Assembly (NCBI GenBank): GCA_028707085.1
Contig: JAQTUW010000021.1
Location: forward strand, 1-47,306
Direction: 5' to 3'
Source of the DNA: Methylococcales bacterium
GTDB lineage: Bacteria > Pseudomonadota > Gammaproteobacteria > Methylococcales > Methylomonadaceae
Length of the DNA stretch: 47,306 nucleotides
The notes beneath the pieces are model-generated. The model searched no databases. It saw only the letters and a program-made list of their open reading frames with translations, and was not told the DNA's origin. Shown piece after piece: positions 27,679 to 36,123 of the stretch; within the stretch, counting starts at the first letter, position 1; every line of letters begins with the position of its first letter. The translations under genes were made by a program, and so were the position numbers.

Positions 27679-28080
27679 CACCCCGACAGTGTTAACAGCA
27701 AAAATTATACCGCAATTTTTTTGTTTTCAGCCTTTACCTTTATTGCAAGGTAATGCCGCCGTCTGGAGCGCATTACAATTCACCCGCATCCGGCCGTCTC
27801 TTTAGCGGCCTGTCAAATGAACCAATCAAGCCATCACTGGCTCAAATCCACCACCCCCTTCTCAAACCGGCTTAACCCTTCTTATCGGAACCTGTAAAAC
27901 AGGCGAACCAGCAAGAACGCTCGCCTCTTGCACCATGCGAATGGAACGAAAGCAACAAATCCGGCGAATTAACTGCAAAACTCATTCTCTTTTGGTTATT
28001 CGCCGATCCTGGCGCAGCTAAACAACTGACTGCTTCGTCGTCAAACAGCCACCCGGCAAGACACGCTGTTAGGAACCCCT

Positions 28081-28168
28081 AAAAACCGGGCTTTGATGCT
28101 TCGCGGCTAGTCACGCTCATTCATCAACGCCTCCGTTCGCGCCGAATTCGTCGAAGCGCGGTTTTTCG
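28081..28168. repeat. Dispersed repeat cluster with inverted ends
   Basis: AAAAACCGGGCTTTGATGCT (from 28081) is opposed by CGAAGCGCGGTTTTTCG (28152-28168), an imperfect inversion. Inside, GCCTCCGTTCGCGCC with GTCGAAGCGCG (28129-28160) aligns with 38241-38273 of this window. The first part recurs at 28516-28546 and, inverted, at 38319-38350. Confidence 0.55.
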
Positions 28169-28515
28169 AGGCGCCTCAATGCCTGCATGACAAAAGTTGA
28201 CGGCGTTTATGAAACAACTGCAATATGCCTACTTAAGCCAATGAAAACATTATTTATTAATTACCACATCCCATCCCTCTCAAAAAAATACACTTGAATT
28301 ACAACAAATAATGTAGCCTCTTCAATATCAGACGAATGCCTTAAATTAAAATAGCCGGCAATTAAATGACAAAAAGTAAATAGCCTTTATTTTAAATCTA
28401 AATTGCCATTCAATTTTATTACTGATAAACTTAAAAAGTAATTTCCAGAAAGGCTATTCAAAAGCTTAATAGTCATTTCCCTCATGGATACACAGAGGTG
28501 ATTACATCCGAAAAT

Positions 28516-28546
28516 TTCGAAAAACCGGGCTTTAATGCTGCTACAG
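28516..28546 (+). repeat. Dispersed repeat copy
   Basis: TTCGAAAAACCGGGCTTTAA plus TGCTGCTACAG: shares AAAACCGGGCTTT and TGCT with 28081-28101, and the leading TTCGAAAA and trailing CTACAG/CTGTAG-type bases with the inverted copy at 38319-38350. Confidence 0.5.
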
Positions 28547-28966
28547 TTTGCCCACCGGCGAAGAATCAGGGCTTATATTTAGCGGCGTGCTATTGATTTA
28601 AAAAATAAATATCCACCTGACAGTTCTTCGCCTTCATTCCGGCGAATCTTAAAGCGGGGCGTGTTTTCGAACTTTCGGTCTGTTTATTCGCACATCAAAC
28701 ACCCGCTTTATTAATTAGCCCAGCCTTCTTCAGAAGGTTGCGTAACAATATTACCGGAACCGATGTGCGAAGCACGGAATGAAGCGATTTTGCCATATTA
28801 AAGCGCTGTTGATGCAGGTCAGCGCCGGTATTAGATGTAGCGCACGACCAAAGCCTTTTCATGCCGCAGAACAAAGCGGATGACAGGCTTGATATTGAGA
28901 AAATGGCAGTTAGGAACCTCCTGGTTGATTAACGGCCATATTGTTAGACTGACAGGAAGCTTTGGG

Positions 28967-28982
28967 TGGCTTGTTAACTGCA
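28967..28982 (+). promoter_or_regulatory. Sigma-54 (-24/-12) promoter of the PEP-CTERM-like gene
   Basis: TGGCTTGTTAACTGCA fits the sigma-54 consensus TGGCACG-N4-TTGCA: the invariant GG and GC are exactly 10 bases apart, and TGGC, the G at position 7 and TGCA all match. Transcription would start near 28992, leaving a leader of about 56 nt before the ATG at 29048. A sigma-54 activator gene lies in the same window (8286-9245), but no upstream activator site could be identified. Confidence 0.65.
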
Positions 28983-29047
28983 AACCATCCAAAACTGTTT
29001 TAATTCAAAAACTTTAACGCTCTTTTAATAACGCTCTTTATAATAAA

Positions 29048-29935
29048 ATGAAAAATTCCAACTCTCTCTTAAAAAAAATCTACTTTTTTGTGTTATCTCT
29101 GGCAATGATCTGTTCCGCACATGCAAGTCCGGTTTTGATCAATGATGGCGACTTTGCCGGCACGGTAACGAATTACGGCACGGAACTGGGGCCCTGGAGC
29201 ATTACCGGCAGTACCTTATGGACGCAATATACCGCCGCCCCCGCCACAGGATACAGCGTGTACAGTAACGAGCAGGGCTATCCTGGCTATGCCGAAACAT
29301 TGCCTTTTGGCGCGTTTGTCAACGATATAGAACCCGTTCTGACCGTCAGCCCCGCCGGCGGGGCTTTTATAGGCGATGACGGCCATTATCCGGCTACCAT
29401 ATCGCAAGCCATTTCCGGCTTGACGCCTGGCAGCCAGTACGATCTGTCTTTTTATCAGGCCGCCGCCGTCGAAACCAGCGCCGCCGTCTGGCCCAACGCA
29501 GCCCTGACCAGCATTCCGATAGACTGGCAGGTCAGCCTGGGCGGCGAGACGCAAGCCTCTCCGGTCATCACCTTGACCCCGCAAGCCGGCAATCTGGCCT
29601 ACGGCCATACCACCCCGGTATCGTCCGTCACCACCAGCGGCGGCTGGGAACTGGTCAATCTGCTGTTTACCGCAACCAGCAGCACCGAAACCCTGGCGTT
29701 TTTGGCGCAAGGCCCTGGCGGCGTGCCGCCGATTGCATTTTTATCCAGCGTTTCCTTGAGCCTTGCGCCCGTTTCGAATCCGCCGCAACTTTCGCCAGTT
29801 TCCAAACTGCCGGCTTCTACTCCACCTACGAATCCTGTCGCCATTTCCGAGCCGGCGCAATGGGCCATGCTGTTCTTAGGTCTATGCGCACTGGCCTGGG
29901 CGACCGGCTGTAACAAAGCCGAATTCGAGTCGTAG
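29048..29935 (+). CDS. PEP-CTERM-like exported protein
   Basis: 295 residues. A signal peptide (~1-27, KKIYFFVLSLAMICSAHAS) is followed by a beta-rich domain (~28-245) starting LINDGDF and containing GLTPGSQYDLSFYQAA and, late, PIAFLSSVSLSLAP, the layout of DUF642-like or choice-of-anchor jelly-roll domains. A Pro/Ser linker leads to the C-terminal ISEPAQWAMLFLGLCALAWA, the shape of a PEP-CTERM sorting signal (SEP box, Trp, membrane helix). It is atypical: the motif has Ser-Glu-Pro and the end is CNKAEFES rather than an Arg-rich cluster. If functional it would be processed by the exosortase A encoded at 247-1755. No Shine-Dalgarno is seen; a TATAAT just before the ATG is too close to be its promoter. 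Confidence 0.75.
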   Translation: MKNSNSLLKKIYFFVLSLAMICSAHASPVLINDGDFAGTVTNYGTELGPWSITGSTLWTQYTAAPATGYSVYSNEQGYPGYAETLPFGAFVNDIEPVLTVSPAGGAFIGDDGHYPATISQAISGLTPGSQYDLSFYQAAAVETSAAVWPNAALTSIPIDWQVSLGGETQASPVITLTPQAGNLAYGHTTPVSSVTTSGGWELVNLLFTATSSTETLAFLAQGPGGVPPIAFLSSVSLSLAPVSNPPQLSPVSKLPASTPPTNPVAISEPAQWAMLFLGLCALAWATGCNKAEFES

Positions 29936-29943
29936 CCGGTTTC

Positions 29944-29979
29944 CGCCGAATGGTTACGAAAATCTGTAATCATTCGGCG
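29944..29979. terminator. Hairpin between convergent PEP-CTERM-like gene and hflC
   Basis: CGCCGAATGGTTAC (29944-29957) pairs with 29966-29979 over 14 positions with one G-T pair, loop of 8. It begins 9 bp after the gene stop. A smaller perfect hairpin, CGCCGC/GCGGCG, follows at 30003-30019. No T-tract follows either; termination is inferred from the convergent layout. Confidence 0.5.
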
Positions 29980-30063
29980 TCATGGGCCGCAGGTTCGACA
30001 AACGCCGCATGACGCGGCGAATTCATGGGTATGTTTTCTGTCTGGCGGCTGACTGTCGCCAAG

Positions 30064-31053
30064 TTATTTTTCAGCAGCACCTGGGCGATTTCCGGGCCGA
30101 TCGCGCTTGAGCAATCCAAAAAGTTCACTGCCGGTGGACAGCACCAAGCTGGTATCCGGGTTAATAACCTTATGGTAGGTCTCCATACTTTTCACAAATT
30201 TATAGAATTCGGCCGTGTCCGGATTCTGACCATAGGCTTTGGCGTAAATTTCAGCGGCTTTGGCGTCGGCTTCGCCATGAATGTCCTGTACCTGCTTGTA
30301 AGCCATGGACCTGATCTGGTTAATATCGCGCTGTTTATTGCCATTGATCCGCGCCGCCTCGCCCTCGCCCTCGGAGCGGAAACGTTGCGCAATCTGCAGG
30401 CGTTCGCTGATCATCCGTTGATAGACCCGCTCCAGCACTTGCGGGTTATAATTGATGCGCCGGAAGCGCACATCCAGCAATTCGATACCGAATTCCGCCA
30501 GCTTGGGCGCTGCGGCATTGATCACATCTTTTTCGATAGCCACTCTGCCGACAGTAATGGGCGGCAATACTCCCAGGGTACCTTCTTCGGTCAGCGGCCC
30601 GGTCAGGCTTTCATCATGCAGCGCCTTACGTTCCTTGTCGGTGCGCACCACTTCCACCAGTTTGTGGCTGGCTATCGCCGAACGGGTTTCGCTGCCCAGA
30701 ATGTCTTCCAGCCGCGACTGGGCGCTACGTTCATCCCTAAGCCGCAAGTAATAACGCAAGGGATCGGTGATTCGCCAGCGGGCAAAGGTATCGACCTGTA
30801 AATAGGTTCTGTCCTTGGTGGTCATTTCCACTAGCGGCCCGTCCCAGGCCAGATAACGCTTGTCGAAACGGTGCACCACCTGAATAAAAGGCAGTTTAAA
30901 ATGCAGGCCGGCTGTTCTGACCGGCTCGCCTACCGGCCTGCCGAATTGAGTGACGATGGCCTGTTCGGTCTGATCGACAGTATAAGTTGACTGAAACAGC
31001 AACCAGATAAGCGCGGCAAGCGGCAGACCGAATTTCCATGAGAGGTGGTTCAT
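30064..31053 (-). CDS. hflC: HflC, SPFH/prohibitin-type modulator of FtsH
   Basis: 329 residues (E. coli 334). One N-terminal membrane helix (~8-22) is followed by a periplasmic SPFH/band 7 domain starting TVDQTEQAIVTQFGRPVGEPV, with the family block PGLHFKLPFIQ seen as AGLHFKLPFIQVVHRFDKRYLAWDG (given in part) and a C-terminal coiled region rich in Ala/Glu (EGEAARINGNKQ, EADAKAAEIYAKAYGQ). HflC forms, with HflK, a large cage around FtsH hexamers that limits access of membrane substrates. Its ATG overlaps the hflK stop (ATGA). It ends the porin-hflK-hflC series; hfq and hflX are not nearby. Confidence 0.93.
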   Translation of the reverse strand: MNHLSWKFGLPLAALIWLLFQSTYTVDQTEQAIVTQFGRPVGEPVRTAGLHFKLPFIQVVHRFDKRYLAWDGPLVEMTTKDRTYLQVDTFARWRITDPLRYYLRLRDERSAQSRLEDILGSETRSAIASHKLVEVVRTDKERKALHDESLTGPLTEEGTLGVLPPITVGRVAIEKDVINAAAPKLAEFGIELLDVRFRRINYNPQVLERVYQRMISERLQIAQRFRSEGEGEAARINGNKQRDINQIRSMAYKQVQDIHGEADAKAAEIYAKAYGQNPDTAEFYKFVKSMETYHKVINPDTSLVLSTGSELFGLLKRDRPGNRPGAAEK

Positions 31054-32051
31054 TTGCCTGCCTCCGGTATTTGGCTGGAAAAAGGCGACATGGGCAGCAT
31101 GGGTAGAATTTGCTGAACGCTGTCATCGACGATAATCTGCTGCCGGGCCTGCGGCAAAACTGCGCCCAGGGTTTCAAGATAAAGCCGCATCCGGGTAATA
31201 TCCGGGGCTTTCAGATACTGGGCCAGCACCTGATTGAAGGCGCTAACATCGCCTTCCGCCTCGTTGACGCGTTTATAACGATAGCCCTCGGCGTCGAGAA
31301 TCTGCTGGTCGGCCTCCCCTCTGGCGCGGGGCACCGCCTTGTTATATTCGCCATTGGCCAGATTGATCAAATTCTCCCTGTCCTGCTGGGCGCGATTCAC
31401 CTCGTTGAACGAAGGCTGCACCAGTTCCGGCGGATTGACATTCTTCAACTGCACCTGATTGATGGAAAACCCGAGCTGATAGAGCGCGGACAGCTCGCGA
31501 ATACGCAGCCGCACGGTTTCTTCAATCTCCTGGCGGCCTATGGTGATGATTTCATCCACGGTTCGATCACCGATCACCTCCCGCATGGCCGCTTCCGAAA
31601 GGTCTCTTAAGGTATTGTCAGGGTAACGGACATCGAACAGGTATTTTTCCGGCTCGGTTATCCGGTACTGAACGATCCACTCCACCAGCACGGCATTCAG
31701 ATCGCCGGTAACCATGGATTTTTCCAAAACCGGTTCATTGCCGGCCTGCTCCGGATTGGTGAATCCGGGAGTGACGAAGCCGAATTCCAGTTTCTGCTGG
31801 CGTAGCGAAGGCACCGGTATGACGCTATCGATGCCGAACGGCAACTTGGCATGCAGACCGGATGGCGTTTTATCGATGTATTTGCCGAAGCGCAGTACGA
31901 TGCCTTCCGAATCGGCCGGAATGGTATAAAACGTGGTTGCCGCCGCCGTCAGCAGGAAAAATCCCAGCAGCAGTATCCACGGCGAAACGGGTATCGAGCT
32001 CGGAAAACGCTCCAGAAAAGATTTTGGATCGGTCGCACGGCGCCTCCGCAA
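31050..32051 (-). CDS. hflK: HflK, SPFH/prohibitin-type modulator of FtsH, with unusual 5' end
   Basis: 333 residues, against 419 in E. coli: the Gly-rich cytosolic N-terminus is absent and only ~25 residues precede the membrane helix (WILLLGFFLLTAAATTFY). The SPFH domain is complete (ADSEGIVLRFGKYIDKTPSGLHAKLPFG; LFDVRYPDNTLRDLSEAAMREVIG), as is the coiled C-terminal region (NEVNRAQQDRENLINLA, RARGEADQQILDAEGYRYKRVNEAEGD). The only in-frame start seen is TTG 32051, with no ribosome site. An in-frame ATG at 32081 is cut off by a TGA at 32063-32061. It lies 54 bp after the porin stop. It may be a short HflK paralogue or a gene with a damaged start. Confidence 0.85.
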   Translation of the reverse strand: MRRRRATDPKSFLERFPSSIPVSPWILLLGFFLLTAAATTFYTIPADSEGIVLRFGKYIDKTPSGLHAKLPFGIDSVIPVPSLRQQKLEFGFVTPGFTNPEQAGNEPVLEKSMVTGDLNAVLVEWIVQYRITEPEKYLFDVRYPDNTLRDLSEAAMREVIGDRTVDEIITIGRQEIEETVRLRIRELSALYQLGFSINQVQLKNVNPPELVQPSFNEVNRAQQDRENLINLANGEYNKAVPRARGEADQQILDAEGYRYKRVNEAEGDVSAFNQVLAQYLKAPDITRMRLYLETLGAVLPQARQQIIVDDSVQQILPMLPMSPFSSQIPEAGK

Positions 32052-32105
32052 ATTATGGGTTCAGGTTATTATCAGCGCCATTTCCAGCTTTACCGGCCGC
32101 CGCTT

Positions 32106-33554
32106 TCAAAACTCCACATGAATCCTGGCTCCGTAAATATCCACCGGGCCACGGTCGGCATTATAGGCAGGATTATTGATAAACTGATAATCGGCGGTTA
32201 GCCAGACAGTGTTCCAGACATTGAAGCTATAAAAAATGTCCACCACCTGTTCCGGCCGATAATTGATTTTACCGTCGCCGATAAAGCCGTCAATACCGCC
32301 CAGGGCAAGATATTGCACATGAGCGCTTGAAAGAAAGCCCTCGGCAAAGCCCAGGCCCAGCGTGTCTTTTCTTCTATCCCACCGCGTTCCCTTGACCAGG
32401 GCGCCCAGCGAAATGGAGCGATCGGTGGAGGTATAGGAATAAACCTCGGTCTGGCCATCCGAATACATGCCTCTGAAAAATAAACCGATGTCGTCCCAGA
32501 CCTGCTGCTCCAGATTCAGCCCCGCCCCCATCTTGACATTGGTCTTGCGCGCCCAGCACAGATCCGGCGCGGACGCATTGCCTGAGCCGTAATTGAAGCC
32601 TGTGCAGGTGGTGGCGTTATGAGCCGGATTGGCTTCGAATGCGGCGATGGCGTCGCTGAATTTGCCCATGTTCTCCACATTCCGGTAGCCCAGTATCCGC
32701 ACAGCGCCCGGCTGTCCGGCAATCTCATGCCGGTGTTCGATTTCGATCTGCTGGCCGAAATATTTGAAAGGCTGCACATCGAGGGCAAGCTGGTTCGGAT
32801 TTTTGGGCGTCAGCATATGGCCGAATTTGAAAGACCATTGATCGAAATCCAGTTCACCCACCATCCCCCAGCTATAGCCTCTGGCGTCGGCGGCGAAATC
32901 ATAAGCCGCATAGGTCAGAAAAGCCATGTTGTTGAACTGCTTGCGCAAGTCGCCGGAATAACTGTTTTTGTCGAAAAAATCCAGAATGCTGAACTCGCCG
33001 CTTCGCAGCACTAAACGCCGGCTATCCTCCGTGACGCCCAGTTGCATGGGGTCAGAGGCCACGGTCTGCTTGCTGCCGCCAAAACCCCAGGTCTGCTTGT
33101 AGAACCCTCTGGAAATATAATAGGAAGGCTCCTGGCCGCCCGACTTTTGCAATTCGAAGTTTTGTATCACGCTGCCCAGACCTTTCAGACCCGACAAGGC
33201 CCGTTCTGAAATGACTTCCGGCACAAAATAAAACTCGCCGCCATGCCATGCCCTGGCGGCCAGAAACAGCGTCGCCGTACCGGTAAAGCTGCGTTCCTGA
33301 TTGGTAGCCAGTGAGTTGCCGCTATCGTTATAATTGGTATAAGCGGCCGGAAAGGCGCTTTTCCAGCTATTGATAAAAGTCATTTGCCCATAGGCATTCC
33401 AGCTTTCGTCGTTTATATCGTGCAAACCCTTATCGGCCAGCCATTGCATGATATCGTATCCTTCCTCTCTGGATGAGGGTTCGGCTGATTCCGCATGGAC
33501 AACCCCGGTAAAAAATATCAATAAAAAAAGGCCAACTATTTTCAGAAAGAACAT
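32106..33554 (-). CDS. Outer-membrane carbohydrate-type porin (OprB-like)
   Basis: 482 residues with a clear signal peptide (~1-21, ending VVHAES). The mature protein starts YDIMQWLADKGLHDINDESWNAYGQM and is built of alternating amphipathic strands with frequent aromatic residues; it ends DYQFINNPAYNADRGPVDIYGARIHVEF (in part), a terminal Phe strand as in barrel proteins and the NPxYNxDRGPVxIxxxRxHxxF ending seen in OprB-type porins. Such porins let sugars or small acids cross the outer membrane; the substrate is unknown. It is followed by hflK on the same strand. A possible promoter is TTGTCA (33799-33794), 17-base spacer and TACTTT, far upstream. Confidence 0.75.
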   Translation of the reverse strand: MFFLKIVGLFLLIFFTGVVHAESAEPSSREEGYDIMQWLADKGLHDINDESWNAYGQMTFINSWKSAFPAAYTNYNDSGNSLATNQERSFTGTATLFLAARAWHGGEFYFVPEVISERALSGLKGLGSVIQNFELQKSGGQEPSYYISRGFYKQTWGFGGSKQTVASDPMQLGVTEDSRRLVLRSGEFSILDFFDKNSYSGDLRKQFNNMAFLTYAAYDFAADARGYSWGMVGELDFDQWSFKFGHMLTPKNPNQLALDVQPFKYFGQQIEIEHRHEIAGQPGAVRILGYRNVENMGKFSDAIAAFEANPAHNATTCTGFNYGSGNASAPDLCWARKTNVKMGAGLNLEQQVWDDIGLFFRGMYSDGQTEVYSYTSTDRSISLGALVKGTRWDRRKDTLGLGFAEGFLSSAHVQYLALGGIDGFIGDGKINYRPEQVVDIFYSFNVWNTVWLTADYQFINNPAYNADRGPVDIYGARIHVEF

Positions 33555-33896
33555 TAATCAGGTCTGGTCACGCAATATTGCAGCAGGTTTAATGAACAGC
33601 AGCCAAAATAGTCTGCTTTTGAAAGAATACCCGATATTTTTCCGGAATAGCGGCGGGCTATAAAACCGGCCGGCAGGACGAACCAAATCTTGCAGGCAGA
33701 GATATCGGCATCATAATGCGGGATGGAAAAAACGGCCTCCCTGCCTGATGATAAGTTTTACCGCAAGAATAAAGTACAAATAAGTAACTTTTATGACAAG
33801 CGCAGGAACCTCGCCGATACGAAGGCTTGCCACGTTCGCCCCATCCTGCCGGCCGTCAATTCGCCAGCCGTCTACGCTTGCAAAATAGCGGCGCTG
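33555..33896. other. Intergenic region upstream of the porin
   Basis: 342 bp between the small lipoprotein gene and the porin, both leftward. An open + strand frame crosses it (from 33723) but has no ribosome site and runs through the lipoprotein gene antisense. AT-rich around 33760-33800, where a -35 TTGTCA with a poor -10 lies on the minus strand. No hairpin with a T-tract is obvious. Confidence 0.5.
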
Positions 33897-34280
33897 TTAC
33901 GGCCCGGTCTGCAGTTTGTCCAGCAACTCCTGCATGCGTTTGATGCTGGCGTCGCAACCTTCGACACTGAACTGGACTCTGGTTTTAAAGCGCCAGCCCA
34001 TGTTTTCATGACTACTTTGCCGTTCTGCATATTCGTTCAACAGCTCACAGGCATCGGTCATGCTGTCTTCGGCATCCTGATAGCCCCCGGAATCCGGAAT
34101 CAGATCGGCCTCGTTCAGCATCATCAACCGGCTGGTGACCTGATTCTGATGGCGGAACACCGCTTCGGCATAACTGGAAAAATCGCTGTATCCGCTATTG
34201 GCGGGTACGCTGGCGCATCCGGCTAAAATATAGCCCAAACAACTTGTCAGCGCCAGGATTCTGATATGCGCAAATAACAT
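33897..34280 (-). CDS. Small lipoprotein of unknown function
   Basis: 127 residues with a lipoprotein signal: hydrophobic ~5-20 and lipobox LAGC (Cys ~22). The mature part is mostly predicted helical, with SSYAEAVFRHQNQVTSRLMMLNEAD, ACELLNEYAE and the C-terminal CDASIKRMQELLDKLQTGP; three further Cys occur. I do not recognise the family. The ATG lies 11 bp after the methyltransferase stop on the same strand, so the two are probably cotranscribed, though no functional link is evident. Confidence 0.75.
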   Translation of the reverse strand: MLFAHIRILALTSCLGYILAGCASVPANSGYSDFSSYAEAVFRHQNQVTSRLMMLNEADLIPDSGGYQDAEDSMTDACELLNEYAERQSSHENMGWRFKTRVQFSVEGCDASIKRMQELLDKLQTGP

Positions 34281-34291
34281 GCCGAGACCTG

Positions 34292-35209
34292 CTACGCCTT
34301 TTGGGCGGTAAAAACGCAGTATTCGGTCAGCTTATCGTTAAACAGCCGATATTGAGCCAGACCCACCTTGAAATTGGCGGTTTGCGCCCTGTTGCGCAAG
34401 CCCAGTTTTTGACTGATGGCCTGCACCGGCCTTAAGCGTCTGGCCACTTTGTGCATGTGTTCGACCGACGCCCTGGTCTGCTCGGTAATATCATCGCAAC
34501 GAATGGACTGAAAGCCCTGCTCGGTCAGCAAACCGGCAAACTCGTCCCTGGCGCACAGATTGGGCACCGCCCAGCCGTTGAGACAGGTGACGACATCCCG
34601 CCACTGCGCCTCGCTGAACCGGCGTTGCAGAATAAAACCGTCGCATACCACCAGTCTGCCGCCCTTACGCAGCAACCGGAACGCCTCACACAGAAAATCC
34701 GCCTTGTTCAGGGCGTGGCAGGCGCTTTCCAGCGCCCAGACCACATCGAACGACTCGTCCTCAAAAGCCGTGGCGCAAAAATCCGCCACCTCGAAACGGG
34801 TCGAATCTGCTACGCCATGTCGCCTGGCGTGCTGGCGGGCATATTCCGCCTGTCTGGCGCTGATGGTAATCCCGGTGACCGGGTTACCATGCCGCCTTGC
34901 CATCCAGATGCTGCTGCCGCCTATGCCGCATCCGGCGTCCAGCACCCGGTCGGCGGGGCGGATGCCGGCTGTTTCGTAGAGTATCCGGTTTTTATTCAGC
35001 AAGGCCTGATGCTGGTCATACGGTTTGTCATCCTCCCAATAGCCGTAATGCAGCGCCAGATTGTCGGTATTGCACCAGGCGAACAGATAGTCGCGGTAGC
35101 AGTCGTCGTAATGTCTGGCGGCGTCGGCCTGAAGTTGCGCCGGCGACAGTTCGCCATTGTCACGCAAAATTTGATCGCGGTAGTCTTGATTGGGTTCCAG
35201 TGTGTACAT
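34292..35209 (-). CDS. SAM-dependent methyltransferase (tocopherol/sterol C-methyltransferase-like class I)
   Basis: 305 residues. After a helical N-terminus (~1-85, including LHYGYWEDD) comes a class I Rossmann methyltransferase: motif I VLDAGCGIGGSSIWMA (~88-103), post-I VTGITISARQAEYA (~111-124), motif II with DVVWALESACHALNK (~154-168), motif III LRKGGRLVVCDGF (~180-192). GCGIGGSS, the GITIS(x)xQ pattern and the ESACH motif are shared with gamma-tocopherol and sterol methyltransferases and related small-molecule enzymes. The substrate is not deducible from the neighbours. A lipoprotein gene follows in the same direction. Confidence 0.8.
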   Translation of the reverse strand: MYTLEPNQDYRDQILRDNGELSPAQLQADAARHYDDCYRDYLFAWCNTDNLALHYGYWEDDKPYDQHQALLNKNRILYETAGIRPADRVLDAGCGIGGSSIWMARRHGNPVTGITISARQAEYARQHARRHGVADSTRFEVADFCATAFEDESFDVVWALESACHALNKADFLCEAFRLLRKGGRLVVCDGFILQRRFSEAQWRDVVTCLNGWAVPNLCARDEFAGLLTEQGFQSIRCDDITEQTRASVEHMHKVARRLRPVQAISQKLGLRNRAQTANFKVGLAQYRLFNDKLTEYCVFTAQKA

Positions 35210-35355
35210 CGTGGCCTAAATGGATGCGCCGCATCGGCGTTATAAACGGGCTGAATGGCAATGCCATACCGTGATTATACGAATTGCGGGCCATTATAAT
35301 TCAGATCGGCCATCCGCTTCACATCGGCAAACGGATTTTTAATTACCGCCGCCGG

Positions 35356-36123
35356 TCATGCCGGGTTATCCGCCGTCGGCAAGGGCTGCTCGGCGTGTGC
35401 GGCATCATGGATCAGATTGCGTATCGCCACCGATGCGCAAACCCCGCCGAAAGCGGCCGGCAGATAGGAGATGGTGCCATAGGCCGATTTTTTGTAGTTG
35501 CCGCCATCGGTAAACATCAACGACTCCCTGATCACCACTTCCGGCGAAAATACTACTTTTACCCCGCGGTTAATGCCCAATTTACGCAGCCGGATGCGGA
35601 TGAACTGGGCGAAAGGACAGTTATAGGTTTTGGAAATGTCCACCACCCGGATATGGGTGGGATCGAGTTTGCCGCCCGCGCCCATGGAACTGACGATTTT
35701 CATTTTGCGGGCCTTGGCGGCGCGGATCAGGGTAATTTTGGGGGTCAGACTGTCTATGGCGTCGATAATATAATCGTAATGCTGGCTCAACAGCGCATCG
35801 GCCGTATCCGGGGTAATGAATTCATGGCGGATCGTCAATTGCAAATCGGGATTGATGGCCAGCAGCCGCTCGCCCATCACATCGGCCTTGGACTGGCCGT
35901 GCGTGGTCGCCAGCGCCGGTAACTGGCGGTTGCGGTTGCTGGGATCCACCACATCGCCATCGACGATAGTCATCCGCCCTACTCCGGCCCGACAGATGAA
36001 TTCGGCAGCGAAGGAACCCACCCCACCCATGCCTACCACCAGGACATGGGCTTGTTGCAGTTTATCCAGTTTGGCTTTGCCGATCAACAGTTCGGTACGG
36101 GATAGCCAGCTTAAATCAGTCAT
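35356..36123 (-). CDS. tcdA: tRNA threonylcarbamoyladenosine dehydratase TcdA
   Basis: 255 residues from ATG 36123 (MTDLSWLSRTELLIG), giving a protein of normal size (E. coli 268); the open frame continues upstream into tatD but that part is not TcdA-like. It is a ThiF/E1-type enzyme: ATP-binding VLVVGMGGVGSFAAEFICRAG, then VDGDVVDPSNRNRQ with the nucleotide-contacting Asp and Arg, and later the family signature DPTHIRVVDISKTYNCPF. TcdA uses ATP to dehydrate t6A37 of tRNAs to the cyclic form ct6A. It overlaps the tatD stop by 8 bp, suggesting coupling. Confidence 0.93.
   Translation of the reverse strand: MTDLSWLSRTELLIGKAKLDKLQQAHVLVVGMGGVGSFAAEFICRAGVGRMTIVDGDVVDPSNRNRQLPALATTHGQSKADVMGERLLAINPDLQLTIRHEFITPDTADALLSQHYDYIIDAIDSLTPKITLIRAAKARKMKIVSSMGAGGKLDPTHIRVVDISKTYNCPFAQFIRIRLRKLGINRGVKVVFSPEVVIRESLMFTDGGNYKKSAYGTISYLPAAFGGVCASVAIRNLIHDAAHAEQPLPTADNPA

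Larger units (their letters stand above)
27679..28966. other. Long intergenic region without a recognisable gene
   Basis: Together with its flanks this is about 1.45 kb between divergent genes. The longest ATG frames I read (for example 26 and 28 codons near 27817 and 27937) have no ribosome site. 28230-28480 is strongly AT-rich, unlike the rest of the window. Repeat fragments occur at 28081-28160 and 28516-28546. I recognise no tRNA, riboswitch or known small RNA; degraded mobile-element remains are possible but not demonstrable. Confidence 0.6.

Noticed and set aside
29039-29044. TATAAT as -10 of the PEP-CTERM-like gene
   Set aside because: It ends 3 bp before the ATG, which would make the message leaderless; the sigma-54 site 66 bp upstream fits better.
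33723-34226. 167-codon + strand frame crossing an intergenic region
   Set aside because: No ribosome site; most of it is antisense to the small lipoprotein gene, whose lipobox and start are convincing.
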